From: Nocardioides daejeonensis | Lineage (GTDB): Bacteria > Actinomycetota > Actinomycetes > Propionibacteriales > Nocardioidaceae | Assembly (NCBI RefSeq): GCF_003194585.1 | Contig: NZ_QHKZ01000001.1 | Location: 248,001-312,000, forward strand | Reading direction: 5' to 3' | Length of the DNA: 64,000 nucleotides | Shown here: in pieces, positions 7,659 through 17,336 of the stretch | How the letters are laid out: every line of letters starts with the position of its first letter | How positions within the stretch are numbered: the first letter of the stretch is position 1 | Translations under genes and position numbers: made by a program | The notes under the pieces: generated by a model | What the model was told of the DNA's origin: nothing | The model's input: the letters and a program-made list of their open reading frames with translations, nothing else | The model's database searches: none

Positions 7659-9436
7659 CCTCTCGCCCGTCCTCCTCCCTCGGGGGGACCCGTGGCTCCG
7701 CGATGCTGCGGCTGCGGCTCGGCTTCATCGTGATCGCGGTGGTGATCTCGTTCTTCGGCGCCCGGCTGGTGCAACTGCAGGTGATCGACCCGGGGGCTAT
7801 CGCCACGCGCGCCGCGCAGGAGGGCACCGACACGGTCGAGCTGCCCGCCGAGCGCGGCGCGATCCTCGACCGCAACGGAACCGAGCTCGCCACCTCGGTG
7901 AGCGGGATGATGGTGATCGCCGACCCGCAGATGACCCGGGCGAAGGCGCCCGAGATCGCCACGCTCCTCTCCGACGAGCTGGGGCTGGACTACTTCGAGA
8001 CGTTGGAGCGGCTGCGCCGCGAGGGCACCCGCTTCCAGTACCTGGCCCGCCGGGTGCCTGCGACCAAGGCCACGGCCGTCGTCGACTCGCTGACCGAGCA
8101 GGGCTACAAGGGCGTGAGCACCCAGCGCGACCCCATCCGCGACTACCCGGGCAACGACGTCGCCGCCAACATCGTCGGCTTCCTCGGCGAGGACGAGCCG
8201 CTGGCTGGACTGGAGCGGACCTTCAACGCCCAGCTCGCCGGCACCGACGGCAAGGCCCGCTACCAGGTCGGCGGCGGCAACCGGATCCCGCTCGGCGACC
8301 ACAACGTGACCGAGGCCCGCGACGGCACCGACCTGCAGCTCACGCTCGACCAGGACGTGCAGTGGTACGCCCAGCGCGTGCTGCGCAACGCCGTGGAGAG
8401 CTCCGGCTCCCTCTCCGGCACCGTGGTGGTGGAGGAGGTCGGGAGCGGGGAGCTGCTTGCCCTGGCCGACTACCCGACCTACGACGCCAACAAGCCACTG
8501 GACGGTGCCAACACCCCCGAGGAGGTCGAGAAGCGCAAGACGGACCTCGGCTCCCGGGCACTCTCCGACCCCTACGAGCCCGGCTCGGTGGAGAAGGCGC
8601 TGACCTTCGCCAGCCTGCTCGACCAGGGTCTCATCACCCCGCGCACCCGGATCACGGTGCCGCCGGAGCTCGAGCGTGCCGGGGCGAAGCCGATCGGGGA
8701 CCACTGGGACCACGACACGATCCGGCTCACCGCTGCCGGGGTGCTGGCCCGGTCCTCCAACATCGGCACGGTGCTCGCGGCTCGCGAGTCCGACAAGCAG
8801 AAGCTCGCCGACTACCTGCGAGCCTTCGGGCTCGGGCAGCGCACCGACATCGGCATGCGCGGGGAGTCCGCGGGGATCCTCCCGCAGGGCGCGTGGAGCG
8901 ACGGTTCCCGCGACACGATCGCCTTCGGCCAGGGGCTGAGCGTCAACGCGGTCCAGATGGCGGCGGCGATCAACACGATCGCCAACGGCGGCGTCCACGT
9001 CGACCCGAGCCTGATCAAGGGTTCGGCGACCACCGACACCGGTCAGCAGGTCGGCACCGACCATGTCACCACCCGTCGGGTGGTGAGCGAGCAGGCCGCC
9101 CGCGACACTGCCGAGATGATGGAGCTGGTGCCGCAGTCCGACGGCGTCGCCCCGGCCGCCGCGATCCCCGGCTACCGGGTGGCCGGCAAGACCGGCACCG
9201 CCCAGCGCGTGGTCGACGGTCGCTACGACGGCTCCTTCACGGTCTCCTTCGCCGGCTTCGCGCCGGCCGACGCGCCCCGCTTCACCGTCTACGTGGTGCT
9301 GCACCGCCCGCAGAACGGCCTCGGCGGCGGCGGCAACGCCGGCCCGGTCTTCGCGAAGGTGATGACCTACCTGCTCAACAAGTACGGCGTGCCCAGCACC
9401 GGAACCACGCCGTCCACGTTGCCGGTCGAGTGGTGA
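7655..9436 (+). CDS. ftsI: Septal peptidoglycan transpeptidase FtsI (PBP3, class B PBP)
   Basis: A 593-residue class B penicillin-binding protein. It has a short cytoplasmic N-terminus, one transmembrane helix at about 22-44, a dimerisation domain (about 60-200, ERGAILDRNGTELATS) and a transpeptidase domain. The active-site motifs are all present: SVEK with the catalytic Ser near 311, SSN near 366-368, and KTGT near 511. It crosslinks septal peptidoglycan with FtsW. The TTG start overlaps the previous stop and has GGAG at 7645-7648, an appropriate spacing. Typical of actinobacteria, there is no ftsA or ddl nearby. Confidence 0.96.
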   Translation: MTSRPSSSLGGTRGSAMLRLRLGFIVIAVVISFFGARLVQLQVIDPGAIATRAAQEGTDTVELPAERGAILDRNGTELATSVSGMMVIADPQMTRAKAPEIATLLSDELGLDYFETLERLRREGTRFQYLARRVPATKATAVVDSLTEQGYKGVSTQRDPIRDYPGNDVAANIVGFLGEDEPLAGLERTFNAQLAGTDGKARYQVGGGNRIPLGDHNVTEARDGTDLQLTLDQDVQWYAQRVLRNAVESSGSLSGTVVVEEVGSGELLALADYPTYDANKPLDGANTPEEVEKRKTDLGSRALSDPYEPGSVEKALTFASLLDQGLITPRTRITVPPELERAGAKPIGDHWDHDTIRLTAAGVLARSSNIGTVLAARESDKQKLADYLRAFGLGQRTDIGMRGESAGILPQGAWSDGSRDTIAFGQGLSVNAVQMAAAINTIANGGVHVDPSLIKGSATTDTGQQVGTDHVTTRRVVSEQAARDTAEMMELVPQSDGVAPAAAIPGYRVAGKTGTAQRVVDGRYDGSFTVSFAGFAPADAPRFTVYVVLHRPQNGLGGGGNAGPVFAKVMTYLLNKYGVPSTGTTPSTLPVEW

Positions 9437-9450
9437 GGCGCGGTGACGGG

Positions 9451-9456
9451 TAACCT
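9451..9456 (+). promoter_or_regulatory. Candidate -10 for a leaderless murE transcript
   Basis: TAACCT lies 6 nt before the GTG at 9463, and no Shine-Dalgarno sequence is present. A TANNNT hexamer 6-8 nt before the start is the usual mark of leaderless transcripts in actinobacteria. This would be an internal promoter of the dcw cluster. No clear -35 was seen. Confidence 0.5.
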
Positions 9457-9462
9457 CACCGC

Positions 9463-11007
9463 GTGGTGAACCAAGCCGACGTACGCCGTACCCGTCCCTC
9501 GCAGACCAGGCCCACGCCGCTGCGGGAGCTGGCGGAGCTGCTGGAGGTCGCCGCCCCCGTCGGTGAGGCAACGGTCACCGGCATCACCCTGAGCACCGAC
9601 CGGGTGCTGCCCGGCGACCTGTACGCCGCCCTGCCCGGTGCGCGCGCACACGGTGCCGACTACGTCGCTGCGGCGGTGGCTGGCGGTGCGAGCGCGGTGC
9701 TGACCGACGCCGCAGGAGCCGAGCGTGCGACGGACGCAGGCGTTCCGGTGCTCGTGGTGGAGGCGCCCCGCCGGGTGCTCGGCGAGGTCGCCGCGCACAT
9801 CTACGACCACCCGACGCGGCGCCTGCGGATGATCGGGGTGACGGGCACGCAGGGCAAGACCACGGTCACCCGACTGACCGAGCTCGCGCTGACCGGGGCC
9901 GGGGTGCGTGCCGCGGTGATCGGCACGATCGGCACCCGGATCCTCGGTGAGGAGGTGCCGACGAAGCTGACCACGCCGGAGGCGCCCGACCTGCAGGCGC
10001 TCTTCGCGCGCATGGTCGAGGCGGGGGTCGAGACCTGCGCGATGGAGGTCTCCAGCCATGCGTTGGCGATGGGACGCGTGGAGGGTGTGCGCTTCGACGT
10101 GGCGGTCTTCACCAACCTGGGGCGCGATCACCTGGACTTCCACGCCGACCTCGAGGAGTACTTCGCGGTCAAGGCCTCGCTCTTCACTGCGCGGCGTTGC
10201 AAACAGGCCGTCGTCAACGTCGACGACGAGCACGGCCGCCGTCTCGTGGGGCTGGCCGACGTGCCGGTGCACTCCTACAGCGTGCACGGGGCGGCCGACT
10301 GGTCGGTCGACGACGTCGTGGCCACCGCCCAGGGCTCTGCCTTCACGATCCGCCACGATGGCGAGGCGGTCTCCACCGGCGTGCCCATCGCGGGGGAGTT
10401 CAACGTCGCCAACGCCGTCGCAGCGCTGGCCGCGGGAGCCAGCGTCGGCCACCCGCTGACGGCGCTGGCCGGTGCGTTGGCCTCGGGCACCGGGGTGCCG
10501 GGCCGGCTGGAGCGGGTGGAGACCGGCCTGGGCGTGGAGGCGGTCGTCGACTACGCCCACAAGCCCGACGCCGTGGAGGCAGCGCTGAGCACGCTGCGGC
10601 CGCTCACCGACGGCTCGCTGATCTGCGTGCTCGGCGCCGGTGGCGACCGCGACACGGGCAAACGCCCGGTCATGGGTGAGATCGCCGCACGGCTGGCCGA
10701 TCTGCTCATCGTCACCGACGACAACCCACGCTCGGAGGATCCAGCGGCGATCCGCGCGGCGGTCCTGGCCGGATGCGCCGGGCCGGCCGAGGTGGTCGAG
10801 GTCGGAGACCGCCGAGCCGCGATCCGCCGCGCTCTGGCAGTGGCGCGCCCCGGTGACGTGGTGCTGGTCGCGGGCAAGGGGCATGAGACCGGCCAGGAGA
10901 TCGACGGCGTGGTGCACCCCTTCGACGATCGGGTAGTGGTTGCCGAGGAGGCGCGCAGGCTGCGCGCCGACGACGCTGGAGAGCGCGACGAGGAGGCGAC
11001 CCGGTGA
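9463..11007 (+). CDS. murE: UDP-MurNAc-tripeptide synthetase MurE
   Basis: A 514-residue Mur ligase that adds the third stem-peptide residue. The N-terminal UDP-binding domain is followed by the ATP-binding GVTGTQGKTTVTR near 126-138, the EVSSHAL motif and the C-terminal DDNPRSEDP near 425. The DNPR motif is the one that contacts diaminopimelate in DAP-type MurE enzymes, so a DAP (not lysine) peptidoglycan is predicted; whether LL- or meso- cannot be read. GTG codons at 9463 and 9466 are both possible starts, and a leaderless promoter fits. The stop overlaps murF (GTGA). Confidence 0.95.
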   Translation: MVNQADVRRTRPSQTRPTPLRELAELLEVAAPVGEATVTGITLSTDRVLPGDLYAALPGARAHGADYVAAAVAGGASAVLTDAAGAERATDAGVPVLVVEAPRRVLGEVAAHIYDHPTRRLRMIGVTGTQGKTTVTRLTELALTGAGVRAAVIGTIGTRILGEEVPTKLTTPEAPDLQALFARMVEAGVETCAMEVSSHALAMGRVEGVRFDVAVFTNLGRDHLDFHADLEEYFAVKASLFTARRCKQAVVNVDDEHGRRLVGLADVPVHSYSVHGAADWSVDDVVATAQGSAFTIRHDGEAVSTGVPIAGEFNVANAVAALAAGASVGHPLTALAGALASGTGVPGRLERVETGLGVEAVVDYAHKPDAVEAALSTLRPLTDGSLICVLGAGGDRDTGKRPVMGEIAARLADLLIVTDDNPRSEDPAAIRAAVLAGCAGPAEVVEVGDRRAAIRRALAVARPGDVVLVAGKGHETGQEIDGVVHPFDDRVVVAEEARRLRADDAGERDEEATR

Positions 11008-12428
11008 TCCCGATGACGCTTGCGGAGATCGCCGACGTGGTTGCCGGCGAGGTGCACGGCGATCCGGAGCTGGTCGTGCGCGGCGCTGCCTCGCTCGACA
11101 GCCGCGCGGTGCCCGAGGACGGTCTCTTCGTCGCGATCCGTGGCGAGCGGGTGGACGGGCACGACTACGCCGAGCAGGCGGTGGCGGGCGGTGCGGTCGC
11201 CGTGCTGGGCGCCCGCCCGACCGGCGTCCCGACGATCGTCACGGCGGACCCCGCCCTCGCCCTGGCCGCGTTGGCCCGCCATGTGCGCGACCGGCTGCGC
11301 GCCACCGTCGTCGGCATCACCGGCTCCCAGGGCAAGACCGGCACCAAGGACTACCTGGCGCAGGTGTTCGCCGCGGCCGGCCCGACCGTGGCCACAGCGG
11401 GCAACTTCAACAACGAGCTCGGCGTGCCCCTGACCATCCTGCGCGCCGACGCCGACACCAGCTACCTGGTCGTCGAGATGGGAGCGCGGGGAAGCGGCCA
11501 CATCGCCTACCTCTGCGGCATCGCCCGCCCGCGTTTCGGTGCCGTGCTCAACGTGGGCTCGGCGCACGCCAGCGAGTTCGGCACGGTCGACGACACCGCC
11601 CGCGCCAAGGGCGAGCTGCTCGCTGCGCTGCCCGCCGACGGCGCTGCCGTGATCAACGCGGACGACCGACGTACGCGCGTGGGGTTGGGCGGTGCGGTCG
11701 TGGAGCGGGTGCTGAGCTTCGGCAGCGACCGCGGCACGGCCGAGCACGGCGACGGCACCCCGACCGAGCCGGCCGACGTCACGTGGTGGGGGGAGACGTT
11801 CGACGATCTGGGTCGCCCACGCACGACGTTGCGGTACGGCGACCGGTCGGCGGAGCTGGCCCTGCAGCAGATCGGGGCCCACCAGATCGACAACGCCGCT
11901 GCTGCCGCCGCCCTCGCGCTGGCCGCCGGCCTCGACTTCGAGGCCGTCGTCGCCGCGCTCAACTGCGCGACGGCCCAGTCGCGCTGGCGGATGGAGCCGC
12001 TGCGCCGTGCCGACGGGTTGGTGGTGCTCAACGACGCCTACAACGCGAACCCGGAGTCGGTCGCTCTCGCCCTCGACACGCTGGTGCACATCAAGGAGTC
12101 GTCGGGGCGGCGTACGGTCGCGGTGCTCGGGGTGATGCGCGAGCTGGGCGCGGAGCACGCCACCCAGCACAACCGGATCGGCCACATCGCGGCCCGGCTC
12201 GGCATCGACGTCATCGTGGTGATCGGCGCAGAGGCGGCCGAGATCGCCGCGGGCGCGGCGAGCGTCACATCTGTGTCACCTATCGTCGTGTCCACGGCTG
12301 ACCGGGCCGCGGCTCTGGCATGGTTGCGCGAGAACGTCGACGCACACGATGTCGTGCTGGTGAAGGCATCGCGCGCCGCCGGCCTCGAGGTACTGGCCCA
12401 GGAACTGTCGGAGGAGGCAGGCGCATGA
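11004..12428 (+). CDS. murF: UDP-MurNAc-tripeptide--D-Ala-D-Ala ligase MurF
   Basis: A 474-residue Mur ligase that attaches D-Ala-D-Ala to complete the pentapeptide. The ATP-binding segment GITGSQGKTGTKD is near 106-118, followed by NFNNELGVPLTIL, a MurF hallmark. LNDAYNANPESV near 345 is the other family signature. The GTG start at 11004 overlaps the murE stop; an ATG three codons later (11013) is an alternative. It ends in an ATGA overlap with mraY, so translation is coupled through this part of the cluster. Confidence 0.95.
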   Translation: MIPMTLAEIADVVAGEVHGDPELVVRGAASLDSRAVPEDGLFVAIRGERVDGHDYAEQAVAGGAVAVLGARPTGVPTIVTADPALALAALARHVRDRLRATVVGITGSQGKTGTKDYLAQVFAAAGPTVATAGNFNNELGVPLTILRADADTSYLVVEMGARGSGHIAYLCGIARPRFGAVLNVGSAHASEFGTVDDTARAKGELLAALPADGAAVINADDRRTRVGLGGAVVERVLSFGSDRGTAEHGDGTPTEPADVTWWGETFDDLGRPRTTLRYGDRSAELALQQIGAHQIDNAAAAAALALAAGLDFEAVVAALNCATAQSRWRMEPLRRADGLVVLNDAYNANPESVALALDTLVHIKESSGRRTVAVLGVMRELGAEHATQHNRIGHIAARLGIDVIVVIGAEAAEIAAGAASVTSVSPIVVSTADRAAALAWLRENVDAHDVVLVKASRAAGLEVLAQELSEEAGA

Positions 12429-13540
12429 GAGCGATCCTGCTCGGTGGCGGACTGTCACTGATCATCTCGCTGCTGGGCACCCGCTATGCGATCCGGATGC
12501 TCTCCGCGAAGGGCTACGGCCAGGAGATCCGCGAGGACGGGCCGACCACCCACCAGACGAAGCGCGGCACCCCCACCATGGGGGGCATCGTCATCATCGC
12601 CGCGACCGTGATCGGCTACTTCTTCGCGAAGCTGGTGACCGGCACCGCCCCCAGCGCCTCCGCGCTGCTGCTGCTCTTCCTCTTCGTCGGCATGGGCACC
12701 GTCGGCTTCCTCGACGACTTCATCAAGATCTACAAGCAGCGCAACCTCGGGCTGCGCAGCAAGGCCAAGATGATCGGCCAGACCGTCATCGCCCTCGTGT
12801 TCGGCGGTCTTGCGCTCTCCCCGTGGTTGGAGGACGACCGCGGCCAGACCCCGGCGTCGCGCCACCTCTCCTTCATCCGCGACCTCGACCAGTGGACGCT
12901 CCCGGTCGTCGTGGTGCTGCTCCTGATCTGGCTCTTCGTCACCGGCTTCAGCAACGCGGTCAACCTGACCGACGGACTCGACGGCCTGGCCGCCGGCTCC
13001 TCCATGATGGTCTTCGGTGCCTACACCTTCGTGAACATCTGGCAGAACAACCAGTGGTGCGGCCAGGAGAACATCAGCTACGGCCGCTGCTACGAGGTGC
13101 GTGACCCGCTCGACCTGGCGATCATCGCCGCCGCGATCACCGGGGCCTGCTTCGGCTTCCTGTGGTGGAACGCCTCGCCGGCGCAGATCTTCATGGGAGA
13201 CACGGGTTCGCTCTCGCTCGGTGCTGCCCTCGCCGGCTTCGCCATCCTGACCCGCACCGAGATCCTGCTCGCCGTGATCGGCGGCCTCTTCGTGATGGTG
13301 ACCCTGTCGGTGATGATCCAGGTGAGCTTCTTCAAGGCCTCGACGCGCAGCGGACTGGTGCGGAAGGTCTTCCGCGTGCAGAAGGGCCATCGGGTCTTCC
13401 GCATGGCGCCGCTGCACCACCACTTCGAGATGCTGGGCTGGGAGCAGGTCAACGTCGTGATCCGCTTCTGGATCATCTCGGGTCTCTTCGTGGCGACCGG
13501 CCTCGGCGTCTTCTACGCGGAGTGGGTGGCGGGCACGTGA
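12425..13540 (+). CDS. mraY: Phospho-MurNAc-pentapeptide transferase MraY
   Basis: A 371-residue polytopic membrane enzyme that transfers phospho-MurNAc-pentapeptide to undecaprenyl phosphate, giving lipid I. About ten transmembrane helices alternate with conserved cytoplasmic loops: PTMGG (about 52), [16 protein letters not shown] with the Asp-Asp pair (about 97), [10 protein letters not shown] (about 180), [11 protein letters not shown] (about 256) and the HHHFE loop near 330. The ATG at 12425 overlaps the murF stop in ATGA; longer upstream readings lack family similarity. It overlaps murD in GTGA. Confidence 0.97.
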   Translation: MRAILLGGGLSLIISLLGTRYAIRMLSAKGYGQEIREDGPTTHQTKRGTPTMGGIVIIAATVIGYFFAKLVTGTAPSASALLLLFLFVGMGTVGFLDDFIKIYKQRNLGLRSKAKMIGQTVIALVFGGLALSPWLEDDRGQTPASRHLSFIRDLDQWTLPVVVVLLLIWLFVTGFSNAVNLTDGLDGLAAGSSMMVFGAYTFVNIWQNNQWCGQENISYGRCYEVRDPLDLAIIAAAITGACFGFLWWNASPAQIFMGDTGSLSLGAALAGFAILTRTEILLAVIGGLFVMVTLSVMIQVSFFKASTRSGLVRKVFRVQKGHRVFRMAPLHHHFEMLGWEQVNVVIRFWIISGLFVATGLGVFYAEWVAGT

Positions 13541-14991
13541 GGGACGTCTCGGGCCTGGGCCGTGCCGACGCCTGGGACGGCGTCAACGCGGTGGTGGCCG
13601 GCTTCGGCGTCTCGGGCGTGGCCGCCGTCGACAACCTGCTCTTCCTGGGCGCCGAGGTCACCGCACTGGACGAGCGGGAGAGCAGTCACGGAGAGCGGGG
13701 CGAGCTCCTGGAGTCCCTCGGGGCCCGGCTGCGGCTCGGCCCCGGCAGCACCGCCACGCTGCCCGACGACGTGGACGTCGTCGTCACCTCTCCCGGCTGG
13801 CGGCCGGACGCCCCGCTGCTGGCGCAGGCGGCGGCCCGCGGCATCCCCGTCTGGGGAGAGGTCGAGCTTGCCTGGCGACTCCGCGATCCGGAGCGGCCCG
13901 CTCCCTGGCTGGCGATCACCGGCACGAACGGCAAGACCACGACCGTCCAGATGCTCGACTCGATCCTGCGTGCCGCCGGACTGCGCAGCCTCGCGGTCGG
14001 CAACGTGGGCACGCCGATCGTCGAGGCGGTGATGGACCCGACGCCGTATGACGTGCTCGCTGTCGAGCTCTCCAGCTTCCAGCTGCACTGGAGCCAGTCG
14101 ATGCGGGCGGAGTCGGCCGCCGTGCTCAACCTCGCCGAGGACCACCTCGACTGGTACGACGGCCCCGACGGCATGACGCGCTACGCCGCCGACAAGGCAC
14201 GCATCTACCACCAGGTCGAGCGTGCCTGCGTCTACAACGTCGCCGACCCGGCCACTGAGGAGATGGTGCGCGAGGCCGACGTCGTCGAGGGAGCGCGGGC
14301 GATCGGGTTCACCCTGGGCATGCCCGGCGTCGGCATGCTCGGGCTGGTCGAGGACATGCTGGTCGACCGTGCCTTCATCGAGGAGCGCGCCACCAGCGCC
14401 GCGGAGCTGCTCACCATCGGCGATCTCGCCTCCGACGCCCCGCACTTCGTGGCCAACGCCCTGGCCGCCGCCGCGCTGGCCCGCTCGCACGGCATCTCTC
14501 GCTCCGCCGTACGGGAGGGGCTGAGCACGTTCCGGCCCGACGGTCATCGGATCGAGCGGGTCGCGGAGATCGCCGGGGTCACCTGGGTCGACGACTCCAA
14601 GGCCACCAATCCGCACGCCGCCCAGTCCTCGCTGCAGGCCTACGAGTCGGTGGTGTGGGTGGCCGGGGGACTGGCCAAGGGAGCCCACTTCGACGACCTG
14701 GTCCGTCAGGTCCGCGAGCGGCTGCGTGGCGCGGTGCTCATCGGCGCCGACCGTGACGTGATCGCCGCGGCACTTTCGCGACACGCTCCCGATGTGCCGG
14801 TGGTGGTGGTGGAGGCCGGGGAGACTGGCGCCGAGACGATCATGGATCGCGTGGTCGCTGCGGCGGCCGATCTCGCGACGCCGGGAGACACCGTGCTCTT
14901 GGCGCCGGGATGCGCGTCCATGGACCAGTTCGCCAACTACGGTGAGCGCGGCAGGAAGTTCGCCGAGGCGGTTCGCCGGCTCAGCACGTGA
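13537..14991 (+). CDS. murD: UDP-MurNAc-L-Ala--D-Glu ligase MurD
   Basis: A 484-residue Mur ligase that adds D-Glu to UDP-MurNAc-L-Ala. The N-terminal Rossmann-like domain reads [21 protein letters not shown]; the P-loop [11 protein letters not shown] is near 128. [12 protein letters not shown] near 350 and [19 protein letters not shown] near the end are MurD signatures. The GTG start at 13537 overlaps the mraY stop. An upstream in-frame extension exists but reads as shadow of mraY. ftsW follows 16 bp later. Confidence 0.95.
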   Translation: MRDVSGLGRADAWDGVNAVVAGFGVSGVAAVDNLLFLGAEVTALDERESSHGERGELLESLGARLRLGPGSTATLPDDVDVVVTSPGWRPDAPLLAQAAARGIPVWGEVELAWRLRDPERPAPWLAITGTNGKTTTVQMLDSILRAAGLRSLAVGNVGTPIVEAVMDPTPYDVLAVELSSFQLHWSQSMRAESAAVLNLAEDHLDWYDGPDGMTRYAADKARIYHQVERACVYNVADPATEEMVREADVVEGARAIGFTLGMPGVGMLGLVEDMLVDRAFIEERATSAAELLTIGDLASDAPHFVANALAAAALARSHGISRSAVREGLSTFRPDGHRIERVAEIAGVTWVDDSKATNPHAAQSSLQAYESVVWVAGGLAKGAHFDDLVRQVRERLRGAVLIGADRDVIAAALSRHAPDVPVVVVEAGETGAETIMDRVVAAAADLATPGDTVLLAPGCASMDQFANYGERGRKFAEAVRRLST

Positions 14992-15007
14992 GGTGAGGGA
15001 GGAGCAG

Positions 15008-16258
15008 GTGGCCAGCACCACCAGTGAGCGTCCGACCTCACGGCCCACGCTGCGCGGCCCGTCGTGGTGGGGGACTGTCCGGGAGGCGATCGACCGGCCC
15101 CTCACCGCCTACTACCTGCTGCTCGGCGCCTCCGGGCTGTTGCTCACCATCGGCCTGATCATGGTGCTCTCGGCGTCCAGCGTCTACGCCTACCGGGTGA
15201 CCGGGAACTCCTATGCGATCGTCGAGAAGCAGCTGATGTGGGTGGCGATCGGCCTGCCGGTCGCCTTCATCGCCAGCCGGATGCGTCGCGATTGGCTGCG
15301 CCGGCTCACGTGGCCGGCGATGGGCCTGGCGATCCTCCTGCTGGGATTGACCCATACGCCCCTGGGCGTGCGCGTCAACGGCAACACGAACTGGCTTGCG
15401 TTGGGGCCGTTCCAGGTGCAGCCCTCCGAGGTGGCCAAGCTTGCGGTGATCCTCTGGGCGGCCCACATCTACGCGCGGAAGGATCGCCGCCTCACCAGCT
15501 GGCACCAGATCATCATGCCGGTGGTGCCGGGCGTGCTCCTGGTGGCGGCGCTCATCGTGATGCAGCACGACCTGGGGACGGCGTTGGTCGTCTTCGCGAT
15601 CCTGATCGGCATGCTCTGGGCGATCGGCGCCCCGGGGCGTCTCTTCGGCTTCGCGCTCGCCGTCATCGGCGTGGCCGCCCTCTACCTGGCCAACAGCAAC
15701 ACCGAGCGCCAACAGCGCCTCTTCAACTTCATCGACCCCTTCAAGGACTACCAGGACGCCGGCTGGCAGCCCGCCCACGGGCTCTACGCCCTCTCCACCG
15801 GCGGCCTCTTCGGCCAGGGGATCGGGGCCTCCCAGCAGAAGTGGGGCGACCTGCCCGAGGCACATACCGACTTCATCTTCGCGGTGCTCGGTGAGGAGCT
15901 GGGCCTGGTCGGCACGATGCTGGTGCTGGCGCTCTTCCTGACCATCGCCTATGCGGCGATCCGGGTGGCCTCCCACACCAAGGACCCGTTCGTCCGCTAC
16001 GCCACCTTCGGCATCACGATCTGGCTGATCGGGCAGATGATGATCAACGTGGGAATGGTGCTGGCGGTGATGCCGGTCATCGGCATTCCGCTGCCGCTCA
16101 TCTCCTACGGCGGCTCGGCGCTGTTGCCGTCTTTGGCTGCGCTGGGCATCCTGATCGGGTTCGCCCGCTCCGAGCCCCAGGCCGCCCGCGCGCTGGCCGC
16201 CCGCAAGCGCCGCCGTACCGCGGGGCTCTCGGCACCGACGTCACGACGAGGATCCTGA
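15008..16258 (+). CDS. ftsW: Septal peptidoglycan glycosyltransferase FtsW (SEDS)
   Basis: A 416-residue SEDS-family polymerase with about ten transmembrane helices, which makes septal glycan strands with FtsI. Recognisable parts are NTNWLALGPFQVQPSEVAKLAVI in the large loop region, the QHDLGTALV segment, HTDFIFAVLGEELGL and the C-terminal PLPLISYGGSALLPSL. The GTG at 15008 follows a strong GGGAGGAG ribosome binding site; upstream in-frame sequence belongs to murD in another frame. The C-terminus is a basic cytoplasmic tail. Confidence 0.95.
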   Translation: MASTTSERPTSRPTLRGPSWWGTVREAIDRPLTAYYLLLGASGLLLTIGLIMVLSASSVYAYRVTGNSYAIVEKQLMWVAIGLPVAFIASRMRRDWLRRLTWPAMGLAILLLGLTHTPLGVRVNGNTNWLALGPFQVQPSEVAKLAVILWAAHIYARKDRRLTSWHQIIMPVVPGVLLVAALIVMQHDLGTALVVFAILIGMLWAIGAPGRLFGFALAVIGVAALYLANSNTERQQRLFNFIDPFKDYQDAGWQPAHGLYALSTGGLFGQGIGASQQKWGDLPEAHTDFIFAVLGEELGLVGTMLVLALFLTIAYAAIRVASHTKDPFVRYATFGITIWLIGQMMINVGMVLAVMPVIGIPLPLISYGGSALLPSLAALGILIGFARSEPQAARALAARKRRRTAGLSAPTSRRGS

Positions 16259-16265
16259 AACGAGA

Positions 16266-17336
16266 ATGCGTGTCCTGCTCGCCGGCGGGGGTACCGCCGG
16301 CCACACCTCACCCCTGCTTGCCACGGCCGATGCGCTGCGCAGGCTCGCGCCGGAGACCGAGATCACCTGCCTCGGGACGCCCCGCGGCTTGGAGAACCGC
16401 GTGGTGCCCGACGCCGGCTACCCGCTCGAGCTGATCCCGCCGGTGCCGCTGCCGCGCAAGCCCAACGCCGACCTCTTCCGGGTGCCGGGGCGACTGCGGG
16501 CTGCGGTGAAGGAGACCCTGGCCGTCTTCGACCGGGTCCGCCCGGACGTCGTCGTCGGCTACGGCGGCTACGTCTCCATGCCTGCCTATCTCGCGGCGCG
16601 CCGGCGCAAGCTGCCGCTGGTGGTGCACGAGCAGAATGCGCTGCCCGGGCTCGCCAACAAGGCCGGTGCTCGCGTCGCCACTCGCGTCGCGGTCAGCTTC
16701 CCCGACACGCCGCTGAAGAAGGCGGAGTACGTCGGCCTGCCGATCCGGCCGATGATCTCCGGCCTCGACCGCGCCGCGTCGCGCGACGAGGCGCGTGCGC
16801 ACTTCGGTCTCGACCCGGAGCGGCCGACGCTCCTGGTGACCGGCGGGTCCCAGGGCGCGCGGCGGCTCAACCAGTCGGTCTCCGCTGCTGCGCCGGTCTT
16901 CGGCCATCACGGCATCCAGGTCGTGCACGTTGTCGGTCCCAACGGCTCCGCGGAGCCGGTCGAGACCGGGGTGCCCTACCGGGTCGTCTCCTTCGTCGAC
17001 CGGATGGACCTCGCGTACGCCGCCGCCGACCTCGTGCTCTGCCGCTCAGGCGCCTCGAGCGTCACCGAGGCCGCCGCGACCGGACTGCCTGCGATCTTCG
17101 TCCCGCTCCCGATCGGCAACGGCGAGCAGGCCCTCAACGCCCGGCCGGTGGTGGAGGCCGGCGGGGCGCTGCTCGTCGACGACGCCGACCTCACCGCGGA
17201 CCGGGTGGCGGAGCTCGTGCCGAGTCTCGTGCTCGACCCTGAGCGTCTGGCGCGGATGGGCTCGGCGGCCGCCGCGCTGATCCCACGCGACGCCGACGAG
17301 AAGCTGGCCCGCATCGTGCTGGAGGCCGCCAGATGA
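16266..17336 (+). CDS. murG: Lipid II synthase MurG (N-acetylglucosaminyltransferase)
   Basis: A 356-residue GT-B glycosyltransferase that adds GlcNAc to lipid I on the cytoplasmic face, giving lipid II. The glycine-rich loop GGGTAGHTSP at residues 7-16 is diagnostic, as are VVGYGGYVSMPAYLAA (about 98), HEQNALPGLANK (about 122), LVTGGSQGARRLNQ (about 187) and the UDP-binding PLPIGNGEQALNARPVVEAG near 280. It is 7 bp after ftsW and ends in an ATGA overlap with murC. Confidence 0.96.
   Translation: MRVLLAGGGTAGHTSPLLATADALRRLAPETEITCLGTPRGLENRVVPDAGYPLELIPPVPLPRKPNADLFRVPGRLRAAVKETLAVFDRVRPDVVVGYGGYVSMPAYLAARRRKLPLVVHEQNALPGLANKAGARVATRVAVSFPDTPLKKAEYVGLPIRPMISGLDRAASRDEARAHFGLDPERPTLLVTGGSQGARRLNQSVSAAAPVFGHHGIQVVHVVGPNGSAEPVETGVPYRVVSFVDRMDLAYAAADLVLCRSGASSVTEAAATGLPAIFVPLPIGNGEQALNARPVVEAGGALLVDDADLTADRVAELVPSLVLDPERLARMGSAAAALIPRDADEKLARIVLEAAR

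Noticed and set aside
7403-9571. A 722-codon minus-strand frame opposite ftsI
   Set aside because: No recognisable domain; SVEK, SSN and KTGT of FtsI are all on the plus strand.
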